Shown: positions 24,635 through 35,433 of the stretch, in pieces
Position numbering within the stretch: the first letter of the stretch is position 1
Layout of the letters: each line of letters begins with the position of its first letter
The notes under the pieces: model-generated
The model's input: the letters and a program-made list of their open reading frames with translations, nothing else
Told to the model about the DNA's origin: nothing
The model's database searches: none
NCBI RefSeq assembly: GCF_029873635.1
Contig: NC_080428.1
Span: 69,833,101 to 69,897,100 of the forward strand
DNA length: 64,000 bases
Direction: 5' to 3'
DNA from: Malania oleifera
Lineage: Eukaryota > Streptophyta > Magnoliopsida > Santalales > Ximeniaceae
Translations under genes and position numbers: made by a program

Positions 24635-25732
24635 TGTAACGACGCAAAGAATAATGATATTTAAATAATAAAGAGGGAGGAAAATGGAAACAGTAACAGA
24701 AGGAGGCAGCCGACTTTGTCGACAAACGCGAAGCGTTCGTTGATGACATTGCATTTTGGAGGTGATAATTCCAAAAAATTTCCCAAGCCTCGTCGACGAA
24801 CACAAGGGTTTCATCGACGAGGGTTCTTCAGGATCTCGTCGATGAAATTCCATCTCGTCAACAAGAAGATATCGAGAGAGGATTTTTGGAAGTCTGAAAT
24901 TCGTCGATGAGGGTGCAGGTTCGTCGATGAACTTTCTACAGGACTTGCCGACGAGGTGACGGGTCTTGTTGACTAATCCGGCTCTATGAATAGTTGGAAG
25001 TTGGATTTTTTCGTAGAAAATTTACAGAAATTCACTCCCCCCCCTCTCTCTCTCTCTCTCTCTCTCCTATGGCTCCACCTCCAGCTCCACCTCTTTTCGA
25101 TTTCAGCCCCGTCGTTCGTCGAATCGATGATCTGAGGCCACCACGACGCTCTTGGGGAAGTTCTCTCGTAATCTGCTGGAGCGGATCGTCGGTGGGACGA
25201 AGTTGAATTTCATCCCAGATTCAGGGTAAGGTCTTTTAAGTAAAATTTGGTTTAGTAGCAGTTGTATGAAATGCAATAGACGTAGAAATAATGATATTTT
25301 GTTATGAGATTTATGGTTTTCAGGGTGTTGAGTGAAGAACCTTGCGGGTGTAGGACCCTTCATAGTAAGGAGATTTTAGCAGAAATCAGGTAAGAGAAAT
25401 ATGCTATGCTAGACAATACTAGTATGATTTCAGTATGAAATATATGTTTTTATCAGATTATTATTTCACAACAATAATTTATATAGTTTATCAAATATGT
25501 TTAAAATGTTTTAAATTTCTGTGTGGCATGAGAATATGGATATAGTTCAGAAACATGTTTTTACAGTATTTTCAAGATTATATTTTACAGATTATACAGA
25601 TAGGGAATATGTTTTATAGTATTTTCAGAATACCATGATTATACAGTTTTTAGTACTATGACATATAGTTTTACAGTTTATTTTAGAAATACAGTTGATA
25701 CAGATACAGTTTATCACAGCCTCATGGTTAAC
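24635..25732 (+). repeat. gypsy LTR fragment Z (5' part)
   Basis: Starts TGTAACGACGCAAAGAATAATG and follows the same LTR plan: palindrome array (24715-24975, more decayed), CT tract (25038-25066), intron 1 at 25227-25323 (97 nt, AGG|GTAAGG ... TTTTCAG). It stops matching at about 25732, where a CACTA-like end begins. About half of an LTR is missing. Confidence 0.85.
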
Positions 25733-25799
25733 CTAATTTTTTGTAGTGACGGTTTCGATCCTTAACTAATAACCTTATTTTTTGTAGTGTTCCTCTATT
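25733..25799. mobile_element. CACTA-type terminal fragment
   Basis: Two copies of TTTTTTGTAGTG (25737-25748 and 25788-25799) are spaced 51 bp apart, the first followed by ACGGTTTCGATCC. Read on the minus strand this is CACTACAAAAAA, the typical CACTA terminal sequence with a subterminal repeat. The other terminus was not found in the window, so this is a fragment or a chance end left by rearrangement. Confidence 0.45.
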
Positions 25800-25904
25800 C
25801 ATAATACAAATTAAATACATACTAATGACAATAATACCCATACTAACTTTCACCAATTAACATACTAGCACACTTAATAATAATAATAATACTATATATA
25901 TATA

Positions 25905-26520
25905 TATAACCTCTAACAGTTATTGAGTGTTCTTCTCTTTTCTTAAAACAAGAATTCATCGTAATAAAATCATATGAGGTAGCTAAGTTTAAGATCATTT
26001 CCACAGGCTCATTTTTGTCTTCTTACCCATATCCTCCATATTACCTCTCATAACCTTTATCATCTCTTCCAACGTGTCCATTCAAATATGTTCTCATGAA
26101 TATTTTCTTAATCTCTGATATGCCTTTTATAATGCTATCCATATATTTCCAAACTCGTCTTCTAAGATTTTCTACTAAGCCAACTTGAGGAGCATAAACA
26201 CTAATGGTATTTATTATCAGTTAGCCTAAGATCGACCATCTTGATTTTTATAATTCTAGCTCCAATCCTATTTATAGCTACAACGCTATCTTCTAAGTTT
26301 TTGTCTACAATAATTCCTACACCATTCTTATATATATTTTTTTCTAGTGTACCAAAGTTGAAATCCTGATTTATCAATTTCTCTAGCTTTCTCCCCTAGC
26401 TACTTAGTTTCTTGAAGGAAGATTTTAGAAAATGCTCTTCTAATCAAGGTTTCCACAATGTTTTTACCTATAAGTGTCCTTATATTCTAAGTTGCTAATC
26501 TAATTCTAGTCTCATGAACT
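25905..26520 (-). pseudogene. LINE (L1-type) endonuclease remnant
   Basis: On the minus strand the blocks appear in order: IRTLIGKN, IFLQETK, GEKAREIDKSGFQLWYT, NGVGIIVDKNLEDSVVAINR, a frame change, SVYAPQVGLVENLRRRVW, then LNGHVGRDDKGYER and MILNLATSYDFITMN. This is the APE-like endonuclease of plant L1 ORF2, which nicks target DNA. Frameshifts and TAG codons (for example after QETK) show it is dead. RT and the poly-A end are absent. Not related to the LTR elements around it. Confidence 0.87.
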
Positions 26521-26743
26521 AACTGTTTTACCTGTCCATGTCTGGAATGATGAGGTAACCTTCGCATATTTGACACAGTACCCATCCACGTCTAGAAGGA
26601 AGAAGTAACCTTCACATATTTGATACAGTACTCGGGCGCCAACACAACGCATCACTTCAGGATGACGACTTATCCCACCCTCGCGCACTTTTCGCTACAC
26701 CCAATTAGTATAAGTGCAATGTGTCGCTTTTAGGAGAAGTCCC
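26521..26743. other. spacer upstream of the LINE remnant
   Basis: About 220 bp with two imperfect copies of a CCATGTCT/CCACGTCT...GGTAACCTTCGCATATTTGA unit (26536-26575 and 26585-26624). It may belong to the LINE 5' region. It ends at GTCCC (26739-26743), the left target duplication of the next element. Confidence 0.5.
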
Positions 26744-27142
26744 TGTTAGGAACCTGTGAGCATCCAGATCAAAGTGACACCAAGATTTTAATGTGGTTCG
26801 GTCAATAACGACCTACATCCACGGAGCACACACCAAGTATTCACTATCTCGCCGGAAAATATTACAATTCTCTCTCTCTCTCTCTCTCTCTCTCTTCCTC
26901 CCTTCTTCCACTCTGCTCTCTCTAAGCTTCTCACACTTCTGCACTCTCTCTGTGCTGTGCAATACATCTTCCACAGCCCTCCTTTTATAGGCTTGGAATT
27001 TAAATTATAATTAAATGAAATCAATACAAATTGGAAGTTAAAGAAGAGTTTAATGGAGAGATTAATGAAGAGATAATTTCCACCACGTTTCTGACTCAGC
27101 AATGCGTTGTCTCCTGGCTGTCTTCTGGCTTCATCTTTAACA
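26744..27142 (-). repeat. 3' LTR of the minus-strand copia element
   Basis: 399 bp. On the minus strand it starts TGTTAAAGATGAAG after a polypurine tract (AAGTGGGAGAT) and ends GGTTCCTAACA. It contains a (CT)n run at 26872-26894, much shorter than in the partner LTR, which explains most of the length difference. Confidence 0.92.
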
Positions 27143-27217
27143 ATCTCCCACTTGGAGACAGAGACACCTCCTCAACTAGAGTATCATGAATAAATGATTT
27201 CCTCAAAATATGTGTCT

Positions 27218-27831
27218 TCAAGTATGAAGACCAACTGAAGTTGAATACAACTTCAACTTCTCTGTAGTCACCATCTTCCTGTCTGCTCGATTCCTACGGA
27301 CTAATCTGATGGCTGTCAGTTTCACAACTGGTGTAAAGATGCCAGTGTAGTCAATCCCTTCCTTCTGCTCAAAGCCTTTAACTACCGACTGAGGCTTGTA
27401 CCTTCTGGAGCCGTCATGCTCCTTTTCAATTCTATACACCCACTTGTTGTGAAGGCCTTTGGGCAACTTCCACATTCTGTTGGAGGTGAGGGACTTCATC
27501 TCTTCCTTCATCGCAAGCTCCCACTTGCTCGTATCTGCCATGTGACATGCTTCATCATAGCATTCGGGCTCTCCTCCATCTATAGGAAGTAAGTAATCAA
27601 TATACCTTCTGTCTGGTATATGGGACCGAGTAGATCTCCTAAACTCCGGAACTGGAGTAGGAGACGGTGGTGCGACGATCTGCTCCACTAGTTCCTCCAC
27701 CTGAGGATTCTCGGTATTTTGCTGATGTGTCCCGACACATTCTAAGTGGACCAGTTCTAGTCCCTTCTTCTTTTGTGCATGGGTGTTTATCTGGAAACTA
27801 ACCCTCCTCTGTTTCCTAATTATATAATCCT
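27218..27831 (-). pseudogene. copia integrase start fused to RT start (core deleted)
   Basis: Read from 27831 down: RKQRRVSFQINTHAQKKKG and LELVHLECVGT. This is the beginning of the integrase core, in which the catalytic HTDVWGP-type block is altered. It then jumps to TENPQVEELVEQIVAPP, the linker before RT, and on to RRSTRSHIPDRRYIDYL, WELAMKEEMKSL, KWVYRIEKEHDGSRRYK and EQKEGIDYTGIFTPVVKLTAIR, where RT breaks off. The catalytic YVDD block and RNase H are gone. The deletion junctions keep one frame open for 160 codons. Confidence 0.88.
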
Positions 27832-28088
27832 TGTAATAACCCCAAAAAGGGTTAGAAGATTAGTGGATAGATTTTCAAAAAAATAAATAAAATAAATAAA
27901 TAAATAAATAAATAAAAAATACAAAAATAAATTAAAATTAAAATTAAAATTAAAAAAAATTAATTAAAAAAAATATATTAATTAATTAATTGGATATTAA
28001 AAAAAAAAGAAAAAATAATAATAATTAAAATTTATTATTTTTATTTTTTTAAATAAAAATATATTATTTTTAATATTAATTAAATATA

Positions 28089-28150
<62 letters not shown>

Positions 28151-30730
28151 AATCTAACATCAAAGAAGCTTCAGGATGAAACTTTTTTTTAATAAAAAAT
28201 TTTTGTTTCTTCTCTACAGCCACCCCCCCCCACCTTTCTTCTTCTTCTTTATCTTCTTTTCTTTCTTTCTTTTCTTTCATTTTCCCTGTGTAGCACTGAA
28301 CTGACTCTCTCTCTCCTCACGTTCTCTCTCCCTCTCTCCTCAATTTCGCGACGAATTTTCGCCTGATCAAAAATCCGAAGATACCACTGGACTCCATTCG
28401 CCGCTACCGTCATTTCTACCGGAGCGGATCGGTGGTAGGAGCAACATAGGCGTATTCTCTAGGGTAAGCCATTTTCCCATTTTTCTTTAATTTCTTACAA
28501 AATATAAGCCCAATTGACGAACGGACACCACCACGAGAATCTACGGATGATTCTCTACGAGTCTAGTTGGACAGAATTCTCGTGGGGGTGTCGGGCCAAA
28601 ACCCCAAATTTGGGGTGCGGGGGTTATTAAGGGGCTTATTTTTAATTAATTAACATTAATTTAGAAATGCTAAAATATTGAGCATTTTGGGTTGAAGTAG
28701 GATTTCTGAAATTTAGGGCCCGAGTGAGCACCGCGGGTGTAATTTTGGGACCCGCAGGAAAAATTTAGAAAATTAAGTTGGTGTTTTAAATAATAATTTA
28801 AATATTAATTTGAGGTATATGGGGTCTAAGGAAGGCTAGATGGGTATTATTTTGGAGAAATAGATTAATTAATTTGGGGAAAATGTAAATTGCAGGAGTT
28901 AAATTTTGGGTGCCAAGGGCATGAAATTTTGGATTCTAGTGAGACTCTCAGTAAGTCAGGTAAGGGGAATAAATTATAGCAGTGTTTTTAGAATTATTAT
29001 TTGAATGAACATGTGAAATTGAGCATATGATATTTTGTCTGAAAATTATTATGATATAAATATCAGATAAATTGTGTGGCATTTGAGTAACTGTAAATTG
29101 TGATATTTTGGAGTGTAAAATATAATAATGTGTAATTTCTGAGAAAATATTGAAATGAGAATTACTGATCTGATTAGTGAAAAATAATGTAATATGATAT
29201 TATTATATGAGTAGAAATGTTTTTCCTGGAAAATGGGATTTTGTGAATTATTGATATTGGAAAATAATGAAATGTGGTATTTATTTGTGAGTGGAAATTA
29301 TTTGCATGAGAAATGAGTATTTTGGGAAAATGTGAAAAATACATGAAATATGATATATGATATTACGAGATGATGAAATGTGCATAGAAAATGATGAGAA
29401 TATTTATATTGAACTGAATTGTGATATACTGGAATATAATTGATGAAATGCTAATACCGCATAATGATTGCGGGTATGTGGTGGTAAACCCTGTTGGATG
29501 GTTATGATATTCAACACGGTACCGTTGCGAGTGGTGTTAGTGCAACCACACGGACTCTTGGAGCGTGTGGCGTGACAGTCGACTATGCCATTGTGTAGGG
29601 TTGTTGGGCCCCCTGAGTCCGGATCAGGGTATTAAGCCGGCCAGTCATATTACAGACGCGATATGTGATATGATATTTGATCTAACCGGGTCGGCCAACC
29701 CCGGTTAGATCCAGCCTTCGGGCCACACAACCTTGACCATGGGGGGAAGCATGGTGTGTATAGAAAGATCCTCTGGGTGGCCATGAGTTATAGACACGAT
29801 GTTGGTATTTGATACCGAGGATACTCATGAGCCGGAAAGTAAAGTGGAAATGAAAAGTAAAAGAATGATTAAATTGGCTAACATGAGGAATGAAAGAAAG
29901 AATGGAAATTGAGAAATAAAGAATGATAAAATTGAGAAATGGAACAGTGTGAGTTAATAATATAAATAATTAAGGCGAAGTGAAACTCTCCGCCTGAGGG
30001 CTTACTGAGTAACGTGAGTGCCCTGATGGGTATCAGATGTGGCCATACCCAGCTGCATAACATGTTAGGGCAGAGGGAAGCTACCTGTATGGGCGGGTAA
30101 TCTTTCCTATTTTCAGGAACTTCGCGGGTAAATATGTGTTGGAAATCATTGAATTTGATAAATGATTTTAAAGCTTATAAAAGCTTGTGTTGTATATCTA
30201 TATGATTATATGTATGTGAATATCAATGTATTTTCTCAGATGAAATGGTGATTTGAAAAGTAAAGTGTATTATAATTGTACTCATTTGACCACACACTGT
30301 AAATAATTTATTCCTTTTTACTAAGATGTGTCTCACCCAATTTATCTAAATTTTTCAGGGAACAGAGACCGGCTGGGTGATAGAGCTCCGTGATAGTAGG
30401 GAGCTGAGACCCTGATACACAGGGTGAGTTTTTGGACTAGAGGAGATGTAATTCCCCTAGAGTTGAATAGTAATTTTTAGTATGGGAAGGTAGTGTGAAT
30501 ATTTGTATGTATGTTGATACTCTGGGTATTGTATTCTGACTGATATGTGTATATTGTCTTCCGCTGTTAGGTTGAATATAATAAAATACTTTTTACCCGG
30601 TACCTAATGCGGGTCGGGTTGTATGAATGGTACTAGGATTGTTGACGTGGCCGATTTGTAGATGTTGTGGATTTATGACGTGATTATTTATTATTATTAA
30701 AAAAAATTGTACAAAAATCAGGGCGTCACA
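27832..30730 (+). mobile_element. 2.9 kb gypsy solo LTR E
   Basis: 2899 bp with TGTAATAACCCC ... GGGCGTCACA ends and a perfect duplication ATCCT (27827-27831 and 30731-30735). It is closely related to the LTR of F at 53658. It lacks the TCGTCGACGA array; its promoter region is AT-rich with (ATT)n at 28092-28150. Putative leader: intron 1 28464-28895 (432 nt), exon 2 28896-28959 (64 nt, donor CAG|GTAAGG), intron 2 28960-30358, exon 3 30359-30423 (65 nt, donor AGG|GTGAGT). No internal coding region remains. Confidence 0.93.
28092..28150. repeat. (ATT)n microsatellite in solo LTR E
   Basis: About 19 near-perfect ATT units in the U3-like part of the LTR. No equivalent run is seen in the related LTR at 53658, which begins with a shorter U3. 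Confidence 0.9.
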
Positions 30731-31200
30731 ATCCTCACACATGTCAACTTGCACTGACTGTGGATTACTCAATTTTTTCTTTGAGTGCACCACCCTAAGT
30801 CCCTTCTCGCTTATGTGACCAAGTCGTTGGTGCCAGATGTTGCTGTCGTCATTTCCTACAACAATTGAAATAGACATGGAGGCATTGGAGGTTAGAAAAA
30901 GTGTTCCACTTTTCTTACCTCGCGCAATCGTTAGTACACCCTTTGAAACTTTCCATTCATCGCCAATGAATTTCGTCGTGTATCCCTCATTTGCCAGCTG
31001 ACCAACTGAGATCAAATTCTTCCTCAGGTCTGGAATATACCTGACATCCTTTAACTTCCATACTGACTCATTTATATTGATCTTCACAACCCCCTTGCCT
31101 GTTATGTCGCTAGGTTGATCGTTGCCAAGGTACACATTACTAAAATTACCTGGTGTGTACTCCTCTAGGCAATCTCTACAGCATGTGGCATGAAATTAGG
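30731..31200 (-). pseudogene. copia protease end and GAG-pre-integrase, minus strand
   Basis: From about 31135 downward: VVKININESVWKLKDVRYIPDL, RKNLISVGQLANEGYTTKF, then WHQRLGHISEKGLRV and VDMCEDC. These are the protease C-terminal part and the H...C..C zinc-binding GAG-pre-integrase of the Tork type. The coding sequence is cut at 30731 by solo LTR E and resumes at 27831. The catalytic DSGA of protease would lie near 31200, where the frame is damaged (WVLDSEA-like). Confidence 0.85.
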
Positions 31201-31225
31201 CTTCGGAATCTAAGACCCAAGACTC

Positions 31226-32097
31226 CTACTTGCTCTCCAAAGAGCATATCAACATCTCATCATTCTTGGAAGCAATATTTGCTTCTGTCTTTGCCTTTGT
31301 CTCGAATTCTTTCTTCTGACTCCTGCATTGGTTCTTGTAATGACCAGTCTTTCCACAGTTCCAGCACTCAATAACTTTTGTGCTCTGAGAACCTATGTCC
31401 TGAGTACCTCTGGGATTTTCGGATTTAAACCGTCTAGGCCTAGATCTTCCGCGGTTGTTTGATCGTCCATGCCTGTTTCCTCTGCCTTGACTCTCCATGT
31501 TCAAGGCTGAACTCGAATTGGAGCTATGGTTCGGCTGCATTCTTATTTCCTCCGTCAAAATCATGCTGATGACCTCATCGTATACAAGCTTCGATTTTCC
31601 TGTGGAGCTATTGATGACAGTGACAACACCATTCCAATATTTAGGCAACTGACTGAGAATCAATAGAGCCCGAATCTCATTATCAAACGTTATCCCAACA
31701 GAGGCGAGTTGATCAGACAATTCATTAAAATTATTCAGATGCCTGCTGAAACTCTCACCTGCAGACATGTTCATTGTAAATTGTCTTTTCATGAGATGTA
31801 CTTTGTTTGTAGCTGAAGGCTGCTCGTACATATCAGAGAGCGCATCCATCAGAGACTTGGTGGATGTTATATGCTTGATATTGAATGCCACAAATTTCGA
31901 CAACGTCATTCTGATGGCTCCGAGGGTTTTTCGATCAAGCAACTCCCACTCGTCCTCGTTCATGGATGTTGGCTTACCCTTCAACGGTAAGTGCAATTTC
32001 TTCCCAAACAAATAATCTTCTATCTGCATCTTCTAGAAACTGAAATTATTCTCGTTGAACATTTTGATTTTTGAGCCCTTTCATTTGACATCTAGAT
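31226..32097 (-). pseudogene. copia gag with zinc knuckle, minus strand
   Basis: 267 codons are open from 32029 to 31226. The start is probably upstream, since FNENNFSF precedes a TAG where Tork elements have tryptophan (LWKMQMEDYL pattern). Gag (UBN2-type) features: LFGKKLHLPLKGKP, DALSDMYEQPSATNKVHLMK, LNNFNELSDQLASVGI. A basic GRGNRHGRSNNRGRSRPRR stretch is followed by the CCHC knuckle CWNCGKTGHYKNQC. Gag forms the virus-like particle and binds RNA. Confidence 0.88.
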
Positions 32098-32740
32098 TTG
32101 CTAATCTAGAGATGGAATTAGCTCAAATGGATAGTACGGTTGGATCCAGAACGATCGAAAACCCTAGAAATGGTTCAATTCGCTCAAAAAATAGGCCTAA
32201 AACGATTTCGAAAAGTTCAGTCAAAGTTTGGTCAAACTTGTTCAAGCTTGCTGACGTGGTGGTGCTGATGTGGCACAATGAAGTGGCAGAGATGGGCCCA
32301 CCTAATGATGTGGCGCTGACATGGCTGGTATAGACCTACTGATGACGCGGCAGCTGCCCACAGATGACATGGCAGTACCTGCTGACGTGGCGCCTCTGCC
32401 GACATTGGATGCTGAGCGAAGGGCCAAACTCGGGTCTGAGTGTCTTGTTGGTTTGGGTCGGGTCGAGGTGGAGCGGGTGAAGAAGACGTGTGCAACGTGT
32501 GCAGCGCGTGAGGGACTGTTTGCAGGGCCGTGCCCGGCTCGTTGAGAGGCGTCTTGCTCCGGTAAGACGTGTGGAGGCGCGTGAGATCTCTACAGAACTC
32601 TGTTTGAGCTCCGGCTTGAACCCTTCTCTTCGTCTCGGCGAGCTGAATGCAATGGTGGCCTTAAAACGCAGTTTTAATCTACTGGACAGAGTTCTGAATT
32701 TCGGAATCACTTCCAATCTGGCTTTTTTTGCTCCAACCGG

Positions 32741-32752
32741 GCTCTGATACCA
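32741..32752 (-). other. primer-binding site, minus-strand copia
   Basis: On the minus strand TGGTATCAGAGC begins two bases after the LTR end (...CCTAACAAG). It is complementary to initiator tRNA-Met and fixes this LTR as the 5' one. Confidence 0.92.
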
Positions 32753-32754
32753 CT

Positions 32755-32876
32755 TGTTAGGAACCTTAGAGCATTTAGATCAAAGTGACACTAAGATTTT
32801 AACGTGGTTCGGTCAATAACGACCTACTTCCATGGAGCACATACTAAGTAATCACTATCTCACCGGAAAATATTAC

Positions 32877-32952
<76 letters not shown>

Positions 32953-33192
32953 CTTCCTCCCTTCTTCCTCTCTGCTCTCTCCGAGCTTCTCACACTTCTA
33001 CACTCTCTCTATGCTGTGCAATACATCTTCCACAGCCCTCCTTTTATAGGCTTAGAATTTAAATTATAATTAAATGAAATCAATACAAATTGGAAGTTAT
33101 AAAGAAGAGTTTAATGGAGAGATTGATGAAGAGATAATTTCCACTGCATTTCTGACTCAGCAACGCGTTGTCTCCTGGCTCCATCTCTAACA
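32755..33192 (-). repeat. 5' LTR of the minus-strand copia element
   Basis: 438 bp, with the same ends as the partner. A (CT)n tract of about 66 bp (32880-32945) against about 22 bp in the other LTR makes up nearly all of the size difference. Elsewhere only scattered substitutions are seen. Confidence 0.93.
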
Positions 33193-33197
33193 GTCCC

Positions 33198-34381
33198 AAC
33201 AAATATTCGATAAAGATTCATGTCATAGTGATCTGAAAAATTTTAAACTGGCTGCCAACAACTTAATGCAAGTCTCCTCCTTTATCCGAGCTTGGGACCG
33301 ACTATATGTGAAAAAATTATAACATTAAATAAATCACAAACGGAGTTATATGAGATCTCATATGTGTGCGTGTATTGATTGGGTTATAAAATTGTGACTC
33401 AAATTGAATAAGAAAATGATATTATACGTTCAAACATTAATATATCATGTTGAATCATATGAAGATACTGTCAACTGTTGGAAGTTCATCACGAATTGAA
33501 GCTGAGGATTGTGAAAAGAAAGGCTACTTTTTGCTGCCATTAATCCACCATCATTTGCTGTGTGGGAAATATATATTTATATAGAGAGAATACAAATAAA
33601 AGGGCCTTAATTCTAAGTTTCAAGCTTAAACTCGGGCAACAGTCAATAACTTTCATGCGCCTTTGGGGTATATTAAAACAAAGGCATTTGAAAAAGCACA
33701 CACGGGGATTTATGAGTGCCCATCTGATGATTTACATGAGTTCCCCACTTCTAAGTGCGTATCGGGATGGATGTTAATTATTTCTAATTTTATTACTGAG
33801 AGCATAAATTTTAGAGTTTCCATCTAAATTTTGTATAGGTTTAGATCAAATGTAATATACATTAAAAATTATATGGATTTTTTTCAAGTACATATAAAGC
33901 TAAATCCAAAATTCGACATTCACTTTCTCAAATGCTATTTAAAAGAAAAAGAAAGCATATTATTCATGATATATTGGTAATAGTAAAATTAGTTTGTCCC
34001 TACAAATTTTGAATGGTATTTTCTAAAAAAGAACTATGTATGTTTACGTAGTTTTAAGAAATATAATTAATGCATCAATAATTTTACAATATATATTTTT
34101 CTAAAAAAAAAGCTAATTGAATGGAAGCTAAGCCTGTGCCCATTTGCTTTCAATGACCAATGAAAGTGTAGGTCCAATGCTTTGTTCACGCACAGCTTCG
34201 GAATGAGTTCGGAATTACCTTTGCACTTTATGTTCCAACCTAGTAATTATACGGCTGTGCGAGAATCTAAATATTAATCAAAATAATAATAATCATACTA
34301 GTAATAAAATTACGTACATTGAAAAAGGTCCATGAGGAAAAGAACATCTCCATCTTTCGCGCTTTTGATCTTCACTTGATC
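33198..34381. other. intergenic DNA and 3' flank of the WRKY gene
   Basis: About 1.2 kb, AT-rich, between the target duplication of the copia element and the stop codon of the WRKY gene. The part next to 34382 must include the 3' untranslated region of the gene (minus strand). I saw no other gene or repeat here. Confidence 0.6.
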
Positions 34382-35063
34382 TCATACATTATATGCGTCG
34401 TCAGTACGAAGCTCAGAATCACCCTCAGCTTTAGACAGCGGCAATGAAGGTGGGAACAAAACCAAGCTCCCTTGCCCCTGAGAAGTCAAAGAGGAGGAAG
34501 AAGAAGAGGCGCTGTTCAAGTAGGTGGATGCAAACCCTAATCTCACATCCTTCCCAAGTGCATGTTCCTGATCATGAGCCCTCCGATCCCCTTTCCCAAC
34601 AACTGAGGTCAGCGCCTCCGCCAGCGCCGATCGGAAACTCTGGTTCCGTGCAATTTCTTGGGATGCAGCTTCAATGGCCTCCGCCAAGGAATGTTGGGAT
34701 GGAGAGACCCGCAGCTCCTTTTTTGGCATGTATTCAGAAGGTTCATGCAGTGGCTGCTTTCCGAGATTTGGGGGCCTCTTGGTGTAGGACAGTCTCCTAC
34801 AAGTAGTAGGGTAGTGCTGATGCTGATAAGGGGCCCAAGGTGTTTGTAGGGTGCTACTGGTACTAGAAAGGCTGATTGAAGGGAAGAATGAGGTAGATGG
34901 GGTACTGGTGAGATCAAGAGTGATGGTTGGGTGTGAGTGGGAGTGTGCAGGTATGGTGGCGGGGTTGGGGAAGTAGAGTGGCGCAAATTGTGAACTTAGT
35001 GGATTTTGGGAGAGAGTGGTAGAGAAGGACGGTGTTGGCGGCAGCGGTGGCGGCGTGGTGGTT
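34382..35063 (-). CDS. WRKY exon 4, part b (after the insertion)
   Basis: Open from the insertion site to TGA at 34384-34382 in the frame that continues exon 4a when the element and one GATAT copy are removed. It encodes a proline/serine-rich stretch, TITLDLTS, then SLAEAIEAASQEIARNQSFR and SALAEALTSVVG. The last two correspond to the conserved group IIb C-terminal helix region. The remaining C-terminus is serine-rich (SSSSSSLTSQ). No frameshift or stop has accumulated, so the loss is recent or the intact allele still exists. Confidence 0.9.
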
Positions 35064-35068
35064 GATAT

Positions 35069-35419
35069 TGTTGAAGATTAAACTTGAAGACCGGCAGCCC
35101 ACCTCCATTGAAGACCGGCAGCCCACCGTTGTGGACATTGGAGATTTGCAGGCAACCTACTCCACCTACCAGCCCACCGCTATTGAAGATTTGCACCCAC
35201 CATTGTTGATTAGTTGATTTCTATAATTACTATAAATAGCTGAGTTGTGTGTGAGTAAATATGAGCAATGTGGTGTGTGAGAGAGATTAGCCAGTGAGCC
35301 GTGAGAGAGATTTTTAATTCCTCTGTAATTTATTTTCAGATTGAAATATACTTGTTTGGTATTTATCCTCACTGAGTTTCAGCCACAACCAGTGGCTGAG
35401 TGCTCCTCTCCACCCATCA
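35069..35419 (+). repeat. 5' LTR of the young copia element
   Basis: TGTTGAAGATT ... CCACCCATCA, 351 bp. Contains an internal duplication (GAAGACCGGCAGCCCACC twice near 35087-35130) and TATAAATAG at about 35232, the likely promoter. Followed at 35420 by the primer site. Confidence 0.96.
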
Positions 35420-35420
35420 G

Positions 35421-35433
35421 TGGTATCAGAGCG
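35421..35433 (+). other. primer-binding site of the young copia element
   Basis: TGGTATCAGAGCG, one base after the LTR end, complementary to initiator tRNA-Met over 12 bases. Confidence 0.92.

Larger units (their letters stand above)
26744..33192 (-). mobile_element. Ty1/copia element, Tork-like, minus strand, internally deleted
   Basis: Both LTRs are present (26744-27142 and 32755-33192) with a perfect target duplication GTCCC (26739-26743 and 33193-33197). On the minus strand the order is 5' LTR, primer site, gag with zinc knuckle, protease/GAG-pre-integrase, integrase start, a jump to the integrase C-terminal linker, RT start, 3' LTR. The integrase catalytic core and most of RT and RNase H are missing. 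A 2.9 kb gypsy solo LTR sits in the middle. Defective and dependent on others for movement. Confidence 0.95.

Noticed and set aside
30593-30730. Extension of the GAG-pre-integrase frame into solo LTR E
   Set aside because: The residues after DMCEDCD are translated from the inserted LTR, not from the copia element.
33562-33777. Small frame of 71 codons downstream of the WRKY gene
   Set aside because: No recognisable family, no splice or promoter context; likely chance.
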